The notes under the pieces were generated by a model, which searched no databases, was not told where the DNA came from, and saw only the letters and a list, made by a program, of their open reading frames with translations. A stretch of 30,572 nt of DNA. Source: Streptomyces exfoliatus (GTDB taxonomy: Bacteria > Actinomycetota > Actinomycetes > Streptomycetales > Streptomycetaceae). The stretch lies in the NCBI RefSeq assembly GCF_000725545.1, contig NZ_JNZP01000040.1:1-30572 (forward strand), written 5' to 3'. Positions 1-7,374 of the stretch are shown here, piece after piece (position 1 is the first letter of the stretch; every line of letters begins with the position of its first letter). The translations under genes were made by a program, and so were the position numbers.

Positions 1-107
1 TCGCCGCCAAGGGCGCCCCCATCGCCGGCATCGGCGTCGCCGGCGCCCCCTCCGGCGACCTCGACGAGAAGTTCGCCCAGGCCGGCGTCGCCGCCCTCGC
101 GAACTGA
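1..107 (+). CDS. GlcG/HbpS-like heme-binding family protein, C-terminal fragment
   Basis: Only the last 34 codons are present, read in the frame starting at base 3 and ending with TGA at 105-107. The peptide contains GIGVAGAPSGDLDEKFAQAG, the typical C-terminal signature of the GlcG/HbpS (DUF336) family, in which this G-x-SG-P-S-G-D-D stretch is conserved. Members are small cofactor-binding or heme-degrading proteins; the Streptomyces founder HbpS is an extracellular heme-binding partner of a redox two-component system. The signal peptide and upstream genes are outside the window, so secretion and the specific function cannot be judged. A strong hairpin follows the stop codon. Confidence 0.75.
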   Translation, partial: AAKGAPIAGIGVAGAPSGDLDEKFAQAGVAALAN

Positions 108-128
108 CCGCACGGCCCCACGACTGGT

Positions 129-166
129 GAGGGCGCCCGGATCCCCCGCCGGGCGCCCTCGCCTTT
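129..166 (+). terminator. Intrinsic terminator after the GlcG/HbpS-like gene
   Basis: A perfect 12-bp stem (129-140 with 149-160, GAGGGCGCCCGG against its complement) encloses an 8-nt loop and is followed by a short T run (gccttttcc). It lies 21 nt after the stop codon and just before the promoter of the next gene. Confidence 0.85.
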
Positions 167-183
167 TCCGCATGCGGCCTGCT

Positions 184-195
184 TAGGATCGGTGT
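184..195 (+). promoter_or_regulatory. -10 box for a leaderless mRNA of the M1 peptidase gene
   Basis: TAGGAT at 184-189 is followed by exactly 6 nt and then GTG at 196. This spacing puts the predicted transcription start on the start codon, and there is no Shine-Dalgarno sequence. No convincing -35 hexamer is visible. Confidence 0.6.
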
Positions 196-1647
196 GTGAA
201 CCACAGCCGGCCCCGAGCGGCCGCGTCCCTGGCCGCCGCCCTCACCGCCCTCGCCCTGCTCGCGGGCGGCTGTACCGCCGGGGCCACCGGTGGCGTCCGG
301 GGGACGCCCGGGGCCGCCGGACTGCGCGACCCGTACTTCCCGAAGCTCGGGAACGGCGGCTACGACGTGCGGCGGTACGCCCTGACCCTCGCCTACGACC
401 CGCGCAGCGGACGGCTCGACGGCACCGCCGAGATCACCGCCCGCGCCACCCAGGACCTCAGCGCCTTCAACCTCGACCTCGCCGGGCTCACGGTCGACGG
501 GGCGACCGTCGACGGCACGAGGGCCGCGGTCAACCGCGCGGGGAACGAGCTGACGCTCCGGCCCCGCCAGGAGATCCCCGAGGGCAGGGAGTTCCGGACG
601 ACCGTCACGTACGCGGGCGTGCCCGAGGCCGTCACGGCCGCGGACGGCACCCGCGAGGGCTGGCTGCGCACCGACGACGGGGCGGTCGCCGTCGGCCAGC
701 CGGCGGGCTCGATGAGCTGGTTCCCCGGCAACCACCACCCCTCCGACAAGGCCGCGTACGAGATCACCCTCACCGTCCCGGCCGGTCTCGAAGCGCTCTC
801 CAACGGCGTGAGAACCGCCCGCCGGACGGAGAACGACGGCCGCGTGACGACCGAGTGGCACGCACCCGAGCCGATGGCGAGCTACCTGGCGACGGTCGCG
901 ATCGGCCGGTACAGGACGGAGGCGGCGACCGCCCAGGGCTCGGCGGCCCCTGCCCCGTCCGCCCCCCGTTCGGCCCCGCCCGGCTCCCTCCCCGTCCTGA
1001 CCGCCGCCGAGCGGTCCGTCGCCGCCCGCAGCGCCGCGCTCCTCGACGAGATCCCGAAGATCCTCGCCCGGCAGACCCGCCGCTTCGGCCCGTACCCCTT
1101 CTCGGCCGCCGGGGCGATCGTCACCGAGGACGGGACCCTCGGCTACGCCCTGGAGACCCAGACCCGGCCCGTCTTCCCCGCCGCCTCCTTCGACCGGACG
1201 ACCCTCGTCCACGAGCTGGCCCATCAGTGGTTCGGCAACTCCGTCACGCCCGCGAGCTGGCGGGACCTGTGGCTGAACGAGGGCTTCGCGACCTACGCCG
1301 AGTGGCTGTACGCGGAGGAGTACGAACACGTCCCCGCGCGCAGGACCTTCGCCCGGGAGTTCGCCCAGGACATCAACTGGGCCTTCCCGCCGGCCGACCC
1401 GCCCTCCGCCGAGAACCTCTTCGACCCGCCCGTCTACCAGCGCGGCGCCATGGTCCTCCACAAACTCCGCGAGACCGTCGGGGACGAGACGTTCGACGAG
1501 ATCCTGCGCGGCTGGCCCGCGAAGTACCGTCACGCCAACGCCTCCACCGCCGACTTCACGGCCTACGCGGAGAGCGTCGCCGGGAAGGACCTCGAAGGGC
1601 TGTGGAAGGTGTGGCTGTACGGCGAGGGCAAGCCGAAGAAGCCTTAG
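196..1647 (+). CDS. M1-family zinc metallopeptidase, predicted lipoprotein
   Basis: The 483-residue protein starts with GTG and has a lipoprotein signal peptide ending in a lipobox (LLAGGC, Cys26), so it should be anchored to the outer face of the membrane. The M1 (gluzincin) signature is complete: HELAHQW with zinc ligands His339 and His343 and catalytic Glu340, then NEGFATYAEW with the third ligand Glu362, 18 residues after the second histidine. The usual exopeptidase GxMEN motif is replaced by GYALET (near residue 317), so aminopeptidase specificity is uncertain. The length matches the short actinobacterial M1 enzymes that lack the large C-terminal domain. A low-complexity Ala/Pro/Ser stretch (about 251-265) interrupts the N-terminal beta domain. 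The likely role is digestion of extracellular peptides. Confidence 0.9.
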   Translation: MNHSRPRAAASLAAALTALALLAGGCTAGATGGVRGTPGAAGLRDPYFPKLGNGGYDVRRYALTLAYDPRSGRLDGTAEITARATQDLSAFNLDLAGLTVDGATVDGTRAAVNRAGNELTLRPRQEIPEGREFRTTVTYAGVPEAVTAADGTREGWLRTDDGAVAVGQPAGSMSWFPGNHHPSDKAAYEITLTVPAGLEALSNGVRTARRTENDGRVTTEWHAPEPMASYLATVAIGRYRTEAATAQGSAAPAPSAPRSAPPGSLPVLTAAERSVAARSAALLDEIPKILARQTRRFGPYPFSAAGAIVTEDGTLGYALETQTRPVFPAASFDRTTLVHELAHQWFGNSVTPASWRDLWLNEGFATYAEWLYAEEYEHVPARRTFAREFAQDINWAFPPADPPSAENLFDPPVYQRGAMVLHKLRETVGDETFDEILRGWPAKYRHANASTADFTAYAESVAGKDLEGLWKVWLYGEGKPKKP

Positions 1648-1698
1648 TCGCCAGAAGCCTTGGTCGCCGCACAGAACCCCACACCTCGGAGGGACACC

Positions 1699-2145
1699 GT
1701 GGACACGTCCGTACAGAAGCGCGTCTCGGCCTACGCGATCGCCGTCGAGCGCGACAGCCTGCTCCTGGCCCGGCTCTCTGAGGCCTCGCCGGTCTTCGAA
1801 CCCGGACTGTGGCACCTGCCCGGCGGCGGCATGGACCCCGGCGAGCAGCCGGTGGAGGCGCTGGCGCGCGAGCTGTACGAGGAGACGGGCCGCGGCCTCG
1901 CCGGTGCCCGGCTCGTCGACGCCCGGACGTACGCCGCCCACCGCGACGGTGTGTCCTGGCAGTTGGTGGCCCTCTTCTACGCGGTGGAGCTCGCGCCCGG
2001 CGGCCCGCTCGTCGTCACCGAGACGGAGGGCAGCACGGAGGCCGTCGCGTGGCGGCCGCTCGCCGGGCTCACGGCGGCCGAACTGTCCCCGGCGGCGGCC
2101 GACGCGCTGTCCCTGATCGGTGTCAGCGCAGGCTCTTGCGCATGA
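1699..2145 (+). CDS. Nudix hydrolase
   Basis: The 148-residue protein carries a near-perfect Nudix box: G-x5-E-x7-RE-L-x-EE-x-G is met by GGMDPGE followed by seven residues and RELYEETG. The box sits inside the normal alpha/beta Nudix frame. GTG at 1699 is chosen because GGAGGG at 1688-1693 lies 5 nt upstream; an upstream in-frame GTG at 1660 has no ribosome site. Nudix enzymes hydrolyse nucleoside diphosphates linked to another group, but the substrate cannot be told from this sequence. The gene follows the M1 peptidase by about 50 nt and its 3' end overlaps the convergent acetyltransferase gene by 23 nt. Confidence 0.9.
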   Translation: MDTSVQKRVSAYAIAVERDSLLLARLSEASPVFEPGLWHLPGGGMDPGEQPVEALARELYEETGRGLAGARLVDARTYAAHRDGVSWQLVALFYAVELAPGGPLVVTETEGSTEAVAWRPLAGLTAAELSPAAADALSLIGVSAGSCA

Positions 2146-2647
2146 CCACGCACGGGCGGCCGTGCGTCAGGTCGGGGCGGCGGCCCGTTTCCTCGTAACC
2201 GAGGGAGGTCCAGAAGGCCAGCGCCTTCGGGTTGTTCTCCAGGACGGCGAGCCGCAGACCGGTGCGGCCCTCGGCGCGGAAGCGGTCCTCGGCGTACGCG
2301 ACGAGCCGGCGTCCGTGGCCCGCGCGCCGCTCGTCCGCGTGGACCAGGAGCAGCCCGAGCCACGGCTCGGTCTCCGCCGGGTCGGGGTGGCGGCCGAGGA
2401 TCACGGCGAGGGCCACGAGCCGGCCCTCGGAGCGGGCGAGGAGGATCTCGGCGGTGGGCCGGGCGAGCTCGTCGGCGAGGGCCGCCGCGACCTGCTCGGG
2501 ACGGATGTCGGAGGGGTCGGGGAACTCGCCGCTGAGCTGCTGGAACCCCTCGTCGGACGCGTAGAGCGCGGTGATTTCGGTGAGCAGCGCGCCGGGCAGG
2601 GCCGCACCGTCCTCCAGGGCCTTGGGCACGAGGGCTTCGACGATCAC
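2123..2647 (-). CDS. GNAT-family N-acetyltransferase
   Basis: This 174-residue protein has the GNAT fold signature in its C-terminal half: a beta strand (LGLLLVHADERRAGHGRRLV) that ends in the acetyl-CoA pyrophosphate loop R-x-x-G-x-G-R, followed by the motif-B region LAVLENNPKALAFWTSLGYEETGR, where N-x-A-x-x-F/W-x-x-x-G-F/Y is diagnostic. The substrate is unknown. It is a lone minus-strand gene between terD upstream and the convergent Nudix gene, with which it shares 23 nt at the 3' end. A terminator hairpin separates it from terD, so it is probably transcribed from its own promoter. Confidence 0.88.
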   Translation of the reverse strand: MIVEALVPKALEDGAALPGALLTEITALYASDEGFQQLSGEFPDPSDIRPEQVAAALADELARPTAEILLARSEGRLVALAVILGRHPDPAETEPWLGLLLVHADERRAGHGRRLVAYAEDRFRAEGRTGLRLAVLENNPKALAFWTSLGYEETGRRPDLTHGRPCVVMRKSLR

Positions 2648-2657
2648 GCGGGCAAGG

Positions 2658-2692
2658 GTAGAGCCCCGGCGGGAGATCCCGGCCGGGGCTCT
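2658..2692 (-). terminator. Terminator behind the terD gene
   Basis: A perfect 12-bp stem (2658-2669 with 2681-2692, TAGAGCCCCGGC and its complement) with an 11-nt loop lies 22 nt past the terD stop codon on the minus strand. It has no long U tract. Confidence 0.75.
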
Positions 2693-2714
2693 ACGGGTGT
2701 GTCCTACGGATACG

Positions 2715-3290
2715 TCAGAGGCTGACGCCGAAGTCGCGGGCGATGCCCTCCAGGCCCGAGGCGTAGCCCTGGCCCACCGCGCGGAACTTCCACTCCGCGC
2801 CGTTGCGGTACAGCTCGCCGAAGACCATGGCGGTCTCGACGGCGGCGTCCTCGGAGAGGTCGTAGCGCGCGAGCTCGGCGCCGCCGGCCTGGTTGAGGAT
2901 GCGGATGTACGCGTTGCGCACCTGGCCGAAGTTCTGCGAGCGGTTCACCGCGTCGTAGATGGAGACCGGGAAGACGATCTTGTCGACGTTCGGCGGGAGG
3001 GCCGCGAGGTTGACGTTGATCTGCTCGTCGTCGCCGCCGCCCTCGCCGGTGCGGTTGTCACCGGTGTGGACGATGGTCTGGTCCGGCGTCGACTTGTTGT
3101 TGAAGAAGACGAAGTGCGCGTCGGACGCGACCTTGCCCGCGCCGTCCACGCCGATCGCGGAGGCGTCGAGGTCGAAGTCGGTACCGGTGGTCGTGCGGAC
3201 GTCCCAGCCGAGGCCCACGGTGACAGCGGCGAGGCCCGGGGCCTCCTTGGTCAGAGAGACGTTGCCGCCCTTGGACAGGCTCACAGCCAT
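2715..3290 (-). CDS. terD: TerD-family calcium-binding stress protein
   Basis: The 191-residue protein begins MAVSLSKGGNVSLTKEAPGL and contains GLGWD, DFDLDASA and GDNRTGEGGGDDEQI, all classic TerD motifs. The acidic positions in the last two form the paired calcium sites of the family. The length matches TerD and TerE (about 190 residues). TerD proteins are cytosolic and are linked to tellurite and other stress responses. Streptomyces carries many paralogues, and no other ter gene is adjacent, so this is a stand-alone copy. ATG at 3290 is preceded by AAAGGGA. It diverges from the ArfB-type gene across a 125-nt intergenic region. Confidence 0.93.
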   Translation of the reverse strand: MAVSLSKGGNVSLTKEAPGLAAVTVGLGWDVRTTTGTDFDLDASAIGVDGAGKVASDAHFVFFNNKSTPDQTIVHTGDNRTGEGGGDDEQINVNLAALPPNVDKIVFPVSIYDAVNRSQNFGQVRNAYIRILNQAGGAELARYDLSEDAAVETAMVFGELYRNGAEWKFRAVGQGYASGLEGIARDFGVSL

Positions 3291-3415
3291 GGAAAGTCCC
3301 TTTCATCGTGATGTCCGTCGCCTGGAGGAACGCGTGCGCGCCTCCGGCGGTTCCCGACGGAGGCGTGGCGAAAACAGGATGACTCCGATGGCCCCCTGCG
3401 GGGAACATGGGGGGC

Positions 3416-3844
3416 ATGTCCGGTCCCTATCCCATTCGCGGCTCCGTCTCGCTCCCAGAGGCCGAGCTCCAGTGGCGTTTCTCGCGTTCGTCGGGCCCGG
3501 GCGGACAGCATGTGAACACCAGCGACACGCAGGTCGAGCTGCGCTTCGACCTCGCGGCCACGGCCGCGCTGCCCGAGGTGTGGAAGGCGCGCGCCCTGGA
3601 GCGGCTCGCCTCCCGCCTGGTCGACGGCGTCGTGACGGTCCGCGCGTCCGAGCACCGCTCCCAGTGGCGCAACCGCGAGACGGCGGCGGTCCGCCTGGCC
3701 GCGCTGCTCGCCGAGGCGACGGCCCCGCCGCCGAAGCCCCGCAGGGCGACGAAGATCCCGCGCGGCATCAACGAGCGGCGGCTGCGGGAGAAGAAGCAGC
3801 GGTCGGAGACCAAGCGCACCCGCCAGTCCCGCGACTGGGGCTGA
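3416..3844 (+). CDS. arfB: ArfB/YaeJ-type peptidyl-tRNA hydrolase (ribosome rescue)
   Basis: The 142-residue protein carries the class-I release-factor catalytic motif GGQ at residues 29-31 in the context SSGPGGQHVN. It lacks the codon-recognition domains and ends in a basic tail (ERRLREKKQRSETKRTRQSRDWG, about residues 120-142). This is the ArfB/YaeJ architecture: the tail enters the empty mRNA channel of a stalled ribosome and the GGQ domain hydrolyses the peptidyl-tRNA. ATG at 3416 is preferred, with GGGGA at 3400-3404 upstream; an in-frame ATG at 3407 would add three residues (MGG). The gene converges on the flavin reductase gene. Confidence 0.92.
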   Translation: MSGPYPIRGSVSLPEAELQWRFSRSSGPGGQHVNTSDTQVELRFDLAATAALPEVWKARALERLASRLVDGVVTVRASEHRSQWRNRETAAVRLAALLAEATAPPPKPRRATKIPRGINERRLREKKQRSETKRTRQSRDWG

Positions 3845-3860
3845 GCACACCTCAGGATCT

Positions 3861-4361
3861 TCAGGACAGGTGCCGGTACTTCCCCTGGTAGTACGTCAGC
3901 GGGCCGCCCGTCGCCGACACGTCGCCGACCGCCAGGACCCGGCCCACGACGAGCGTGTGGTCGCCGGCCACGACGCGGCTCTCCGTACGGCACTCCAGGG
4001 TCGCGAGCGCGCCGCCCATGAGAGGGGCGCCGCTCACCTCGCCGCGGGTGTACGGCAGGTCGGCGAAGAGGAGCCGGTCGCTGACCCGGTTCTTCATCGC
4101 GAAGCGCCCGGCGATGTGCCGCTGGCCCTCGGAGAGGATCGACACCGCCCAGACGGGGACATCGGTGAGCAGGTCGTCCATGCGGGAGCCCTCGCGGAGG
4201 CTGACCAGGACCAGGGGAGGTTCGAGGGAGACCGACATGAAGGCGGTGGCGGTCATGCCGACGTCCTCGCCGCGCGGGCCGTCGTCGGGATCGTGCGCGG
4301 TCACCAGGACCACGCCCGCCGCGAGGCGGGACATCGCCGCCCGGAAATCGTCGTTGCTCAC
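3861..4361 (-). CDS. Flavin reductase-like FMN-binding protein
   Basis: The 166-residue protein has the split-barrel flavin reductase fold: FRAAMSRLAAGVVLVTA at the N terminus, GMTATAFMSVSLEPPLVLVSL (the T-A/S-F-x-S-V-S-x-x-P-P segment that contacts FMN) and GDHTLVVGRVLAV, ending near GPLTYYQGKYRHL. Such enzymes supply reduced flavin to monooxygenases or act as NAD(P)H:flavin oxidoreductases. No partner monooxygenase lies nearby, so the physiological acceptor is unknown. The start is GTG at 4361. A GAGGGG sequence directly abuts it, which is too close to act as a normal ribosome site, so the start is less certain. It is divergent from cdgB. Confidence 0.88.
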   Translation of the reverse strand: MSNDDFRAAMSRLAAGVVLVTAHDPDDGPRGEDVGMTATAFMSVSLEPPLVLVSLREGSRMDDLLTDVPVWAVSILSEGQRHIAGRFAMKNRVSDRLLFADLPYTRGEVSGAPLMGGALATLECRTESRVVAGDHTLVVGRVLAVGDVSATGGPLTYYQGKYRHLS

Positions 4362-4433
4362 CCCCTCAGCATGAGGGATCGGGGTCTGTGCGACGCCCGT
4401 CCCCGGAGGGTTCGCGCGACCCGCCCTGAACTG

Positions 4434-4451
4434 CTGTGACTTGAGTCACAG
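4434..4451. promoter_or_regulatory. 18-nt palindrome, BldD-like operator upstream of cdgB
   Basis: CTGTGACTTGAGTCACAG is a perfect inverted repeat with 8-nt arms around TG. It contains the GTGA-n-TCAC core expected of BldD half-sites. It lies about 125 nt upstream of the cdgB start and about 73 nt upstream of the divergent flavin reductase gene. From published work, the S. coelicolor cdgB promoter is a BldD target. Assigning this particular site to BldD is an inference. Confidence 0.55.
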
Positions 4452-4576
4452 AGGCGAGTATTTGCTGACCCTGTGTACCGGGTGCGCAGCTCGCTGTGAT
4501 TCAGTGGCAGGGACAGTGCAACACGAAGCCGATGAGAACCCTGGAGTTGCTGTCGAGGTCTCGGGGAGAGCGAGCG

Positions 4577-6301
4577 ATGGAGACCGAGTCGGAGCCGTAC
4601 GTCCGTCTCTCGACCCTGCGGCAGCTGCATCAGGTCGTGGCGGATCTCAACACTGCGCGCAGCCTGGCTGACACCCTGCAGACCGTCGCCGACGGTGTCG
4701 TCGCCGGTCTCAACTACGAGCTGGCCTGCGTCAACCTTGTACGCCCCGACGGTGACCTCGTCGTCGCCGCCTTCGCCGGAAGCACCGCCGCCGAAGCCCT
4801 GATCACCGGCCGCGTCGGCTCCCGCGAGGCCTGGGAGCGGCGCCTCTCCATGGCCGACGCCTGGGGCGACCTGCGGTTCATCCCGCACACCGAGGGCTGG
4901 GTCCTGATGGAGGACGACGTCCCCCAGTGGCACACCGACGGCCCCGCGCCCCGCTTCGAGGACGAGTGGCACCCCCACGACCGCCTCTACGCCCCCATGT
5001 ACGCCTCCGGATCCGGCCGCGAACTCCTCGGCGTCATATCCGTCGACCGCCCGCGCAACGGCCGGCACCCCGGCCCCTGGGGCCAGGAGGCGCTCCAGAT
5101 GTACGCCTCGCAGTCGGCCATCGCCATCAGCAACGCACGGCTCCGCTCCAACATGCAGCGGGCCCTCGTCCGGCTCGAAAGGGAACAGCAGGCCCTCCGT
5201 GCCAGCGAGGAGTCCTTCCGGCAGGCCTTCGAGTACGCGCCCTCCGGCATGGCCATCGCCGAGATGGGCGGCGACCAGCACGGCCGGCTGCTCCGCACCA
5301 ACGACGCCCTGTGCCGGCTCCTCGGCCGGCCCGCCTCCGTCATGCGGCGCTACTCCTTCGCCGACCTCGTCCACCCCGAGGACATAGGGACCCTGCTCAG
5401 GACCTCCGCCGAGGGCGGCCGCGCCGAGCTGCGGCTCGGGCGGCGCGACGGCACCTACGTGTGGGTGTCCCTCCGCAACTCCGTCGTCGCCGACACCGCC
5501 GACGGCCCCCGCTTCCTCCTCACCCACGTCGAGGACATCGAGGAGCGCAAGCGCCACGAGCTCCAGCTCGCCCACCGGGCCTCGCACGACGCCCTCACCG
5601 GCCTCCCGAACAGCGCCGAACTGCGCTCCCGGCTCTCCGCCCGCCTCTGCGAGCGCCCGGCGGCCGCGGGGGACCAGGCCACGTACGCCCCCTACGCCGG
5701 TTACGAGGCCCAGCGGGACGGCGGCACGTACGAGACCGGTCACGGCGGCGGCTACGACCCGTCGTACGACTCCGGCTACGAACCGCGGCCGTACGAGCCC
5801 GCGCACGAGCACGGCTTCGGCTTCGAGCCGGCGGGCGGCGCCGGACCGTACGACCACCACGTCCACACCGTCGCCCCCTCCAGCGGCGAGACCGACGACG
5901 GCACCAAGGGACTCGCCGTCCTCTTCTGCGACCTCGACGGCTTCAAGTCGATCAACGACCGCTTCGGCCACCACACCGGTGACGCCGTCCTCATCGAGGT
6001 CGCCCGCCGGCTCACCACCGGCGTACGCGACGGGGACACCGTGGCCCGGCTCGGCGGGGACGAGTTCGTCGTCCTCGCCGACGGCCTCGGCGCGGCCGAC
6101 GCCGCCGACCTGGCCGTACGCCTCCGCAACGCGATCATTCCGCCCATCCGGGTGGACGGGCGGGCGGTCCGGGTCGGCGCGAGTTTCGGCATCGGATGGG
6201 CCGAATGCGGGATGTCGGTGGAAGAGGTCCTGAACTCCGCCGACCAGCGCATGTACGTGGAGAAACGCTCCCGCGCCAAGGTCCACCGCCGCGCCGGCTG
6301 A
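4577..6301 (+). CDS. cdgB: Diguanylate cyclase CdgB-like (GAF-PAS-GGDEF)
   Basis: The 574-residue cytoplasmic protein starts at ATG 4577, with GGGGAG at 4563-4568; upstream in-frame starts lack a ribosome site. The domains are GAF (about 15-185), PAS (about 208-330, ending in a PAC-like HVEDIEERKRHE) and GGDEF (about 335-570). The active site is intact: FCDLDGFKSIND and GGDEF at 493-497. The inhibitory I-site RxxD is present as R484-D-G-D487, five residues before GGDEF. It should therefore make c-di-GMP from two GTP under product inhibition, with GAF and PAS as sensory input. An insertion of about 85 residues rich in Tyr, Gly, Glu and His (about 360-443) splits the start of the GGDEF domain. 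In Streptomyces, CdgB influences the switch to aerial growth and is controlled by BldD. Confidence 0.88.
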   Translation: METESEPYVRLSTLRQLHQVVADLNTARSLADTLQTVADGVVAGLNYELACVNLVRPDGDLVVAAFAGSTAAEALITGRVGSREAWERRLSMADAWGDLRFIPHTEGWVLMEDDVPQWHTDGPAPRFEDEWHPHDRLYAPMYASGSGRELLGVISVDRPRNGRHPGPWGQEALQMYASQSAIAISNARLRSNMQRALVRLEREQQALRASEESFRQAFEYAPSGMAIAEMGGDQHGRLLRTNDALCRLLGRPASVMRRYSFADLVHPEDIGTLLRTSAEGGRAELRLGRRDGTYVWVSLRNSVVADTADGPRFLLTHVEDIEERKRHELQLAHRASHDALTGLPNSAELRSRLSARLCERPAAAGDQATYAPYAGYEAQRDGGTYETGHGGGYDPSYDSGYEPRPYEPAHEHGFGFEPAGGAGPYDHHVHTVAPSSGETDDGTKGLAVLFCDLDGFKSINDRFGHHTGDAVLIEVARRLTTGVRDGDTVARLGGDEFVVLADGLGAADAADLAVRLRNAIIPPIRVDGRAVRVGASFGIGWAECGMSVEEVLNSADQRMYVEKRSRAKVHRRAG

Positions 6302-6348
6302 GGCCCTTGACACGCCCGGGGCCGCTTCGGGGGCTGGTCCGTTCGAGG

Positions 6349-6354
6349 TAGGCT
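6349..6354 (+). promoter_or_regulatory. Candidate -10 box for the membrane protein gene
   Basis: TAGGCT lies 42 nt before the ATG at 6397. A start about 7 nt downstream would give a leader of roughly 35 nt containing the ribosome site GGAGAGGAA. No matching -35 is seen at 17-19 nt. Confidence 0.4.
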
Positions 6355-6396
6355 CGGCCGGTCGGCGACGGCTGGCGAGCATGGAGAGGAACCCGG

Positions 6397-7365
6397 ATGG
6401 CTGCCGGTAACGACGGCGCGAACAAGCCCGAGAACGACGACCCGTTCGGCTACCTGTACGCGGACGGTCAGGCAGCGGGCGCCCAGCCCCCGGGCGGTGG
6501 CGGCTACGGCTACCCCGGCCCCGCGGCGGCTCAGCCCGGCGTGCCCCGGACCTCGTACAACCAGGTCAGGACGGTCGGCGAGCGCCAGTACGGCCAGCAG
6601 CAGCCGCCGTACGTGCCGCCGCAGCAGCAGGCCCCGTACGGTCAGCCGCAGGCGCAGTACGCCGCGCCCGAGACGTACGGCGGGCAGCAGACCCGCCCGC
6701 AGTCCCCGATCCCGCCCCAGCGCGGCGGCGGCTCCGGCCGCGGCCCCAATACCAAGGGCCTCCTGATCGGCGCGGTCGCGGTCGTCGCGGTCGTGGTGAT
6801 CGGCATCACCGCGGCCGTGATCAACAACAACGGCAACGAGGACGACAAGGGCGGCCAGGCGGGTGGCGGCACGCCGTCGACCGCGCCGTCCCAGGTCTCC
6901 GAGGAGCCCAGCACCGCCCCCAGCACGGAACCGACCCCGGCCGAGCTCCCGAAGCAGGACGCGGCGACCCTGAAGCTGGGCGGCCCTGCGAGCCTTGCCA
7001 AGGACGTGAAGGGCGCGAAGGGGCCGAACGGTGCCTATGTCTCCTTCAACGGCGTGGGTGGTTCGGCCAGCTGGTCCGTCGAGGTGCCGGACTCCGGCGA
7101 GTACACGCTGCGGATCATCTACAGCGTGCCGGGCAAGGACGCCAAGACCTCGCTGACGGTCAACAACGCGCCGCCCCGCGAGGTCAACATGTCCAACTTC
7201 GCCAAGGCCGCCGAGGGCGACTGGGAGAAGGGCTGGACGTACACGTACGCCTACGTGAACCTCGAAAAGGGCGACAACGCGCTGAAGATCTCCTGCGAGG
7301 CAGGGAACAGCTGCGACGCGATACTGGACCAGGTCTACCTGGAAGCCGGCAAGACCGGTAGGTGA
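6397..7365 (+). CDS. Single-pass membrane protein with CBM-like ectodomain
   Basis: The 322-residue protein is a type II-like membrane protein. Residues 1-120 form a disordered cytoplasmic region rich in Pro, Gln, Gly and Tyr (for example QYGQQQPPYVPPQQQAPYGQ). Residues 121-142 are a clear transmembrane helix. An extracytoplasmic Ser/Thr/Pro/Glu linker (about 150-185) leads to a C-terminal domain (about 190-318). That domain has the look of a CBM6/CBM35 carbohydrate-binding beta sandwich: GAYVSFNGVGGSASWSVEVP, YTLRIIYSVPGKDAKTSLTVN and ILDQVYLE fit the pattern of those folds. GGAGAGGAA precedes the ATG. It follows cdgB by 95 nt in the same direction. Its function is unknown; glycan sensing at the surface is an inference. 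Confidence 0.8.
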   Translation: MAAGNDGANKPENDDPFGYLYADGQAAGAQPPGGGGYGYPGPAAAQPGVPRTSYNQVRTVGERQYGQQQPPYVPPQQQAPYGQPQAQYAAPETYGGQQTRPQSPIPPQRGGGSGRGPNTKGLLIGAVAVVAVVVIGITAAVINNNGNEDDKGGQAGGGTPSTAPSQVSEEPSTAPSTEPTPAELPKQDAATLKLGGPASLAKDVKGAKGPNGAYVSFNGVGGSASWSVEVPDSGEYTLRIIYSVPGKDAKTSLTVNNAPPREVNMSNFAKAAEGDWEKGWTYTYAYVNLEKGDNALKISCEAGNSCDAILDQVYLEAGKTGR

Positions 7366-7374
7366 CCTCCGGGC

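Noticed and set aside
6307..6312. TTGACA as -35 box for the membrane protein gene
   Set aside because: It lies 36 nt from the TAGGCT -10 candidate, far beyond the 16-19 nt needed.
4358..6382. Minus-strand frame of 674 codons opposite cdgB
   Set aside because: It is an antisense shadow of a gene with intact GAF, PAS and GGDEF motifs; the product is repetitive and has no start signals.
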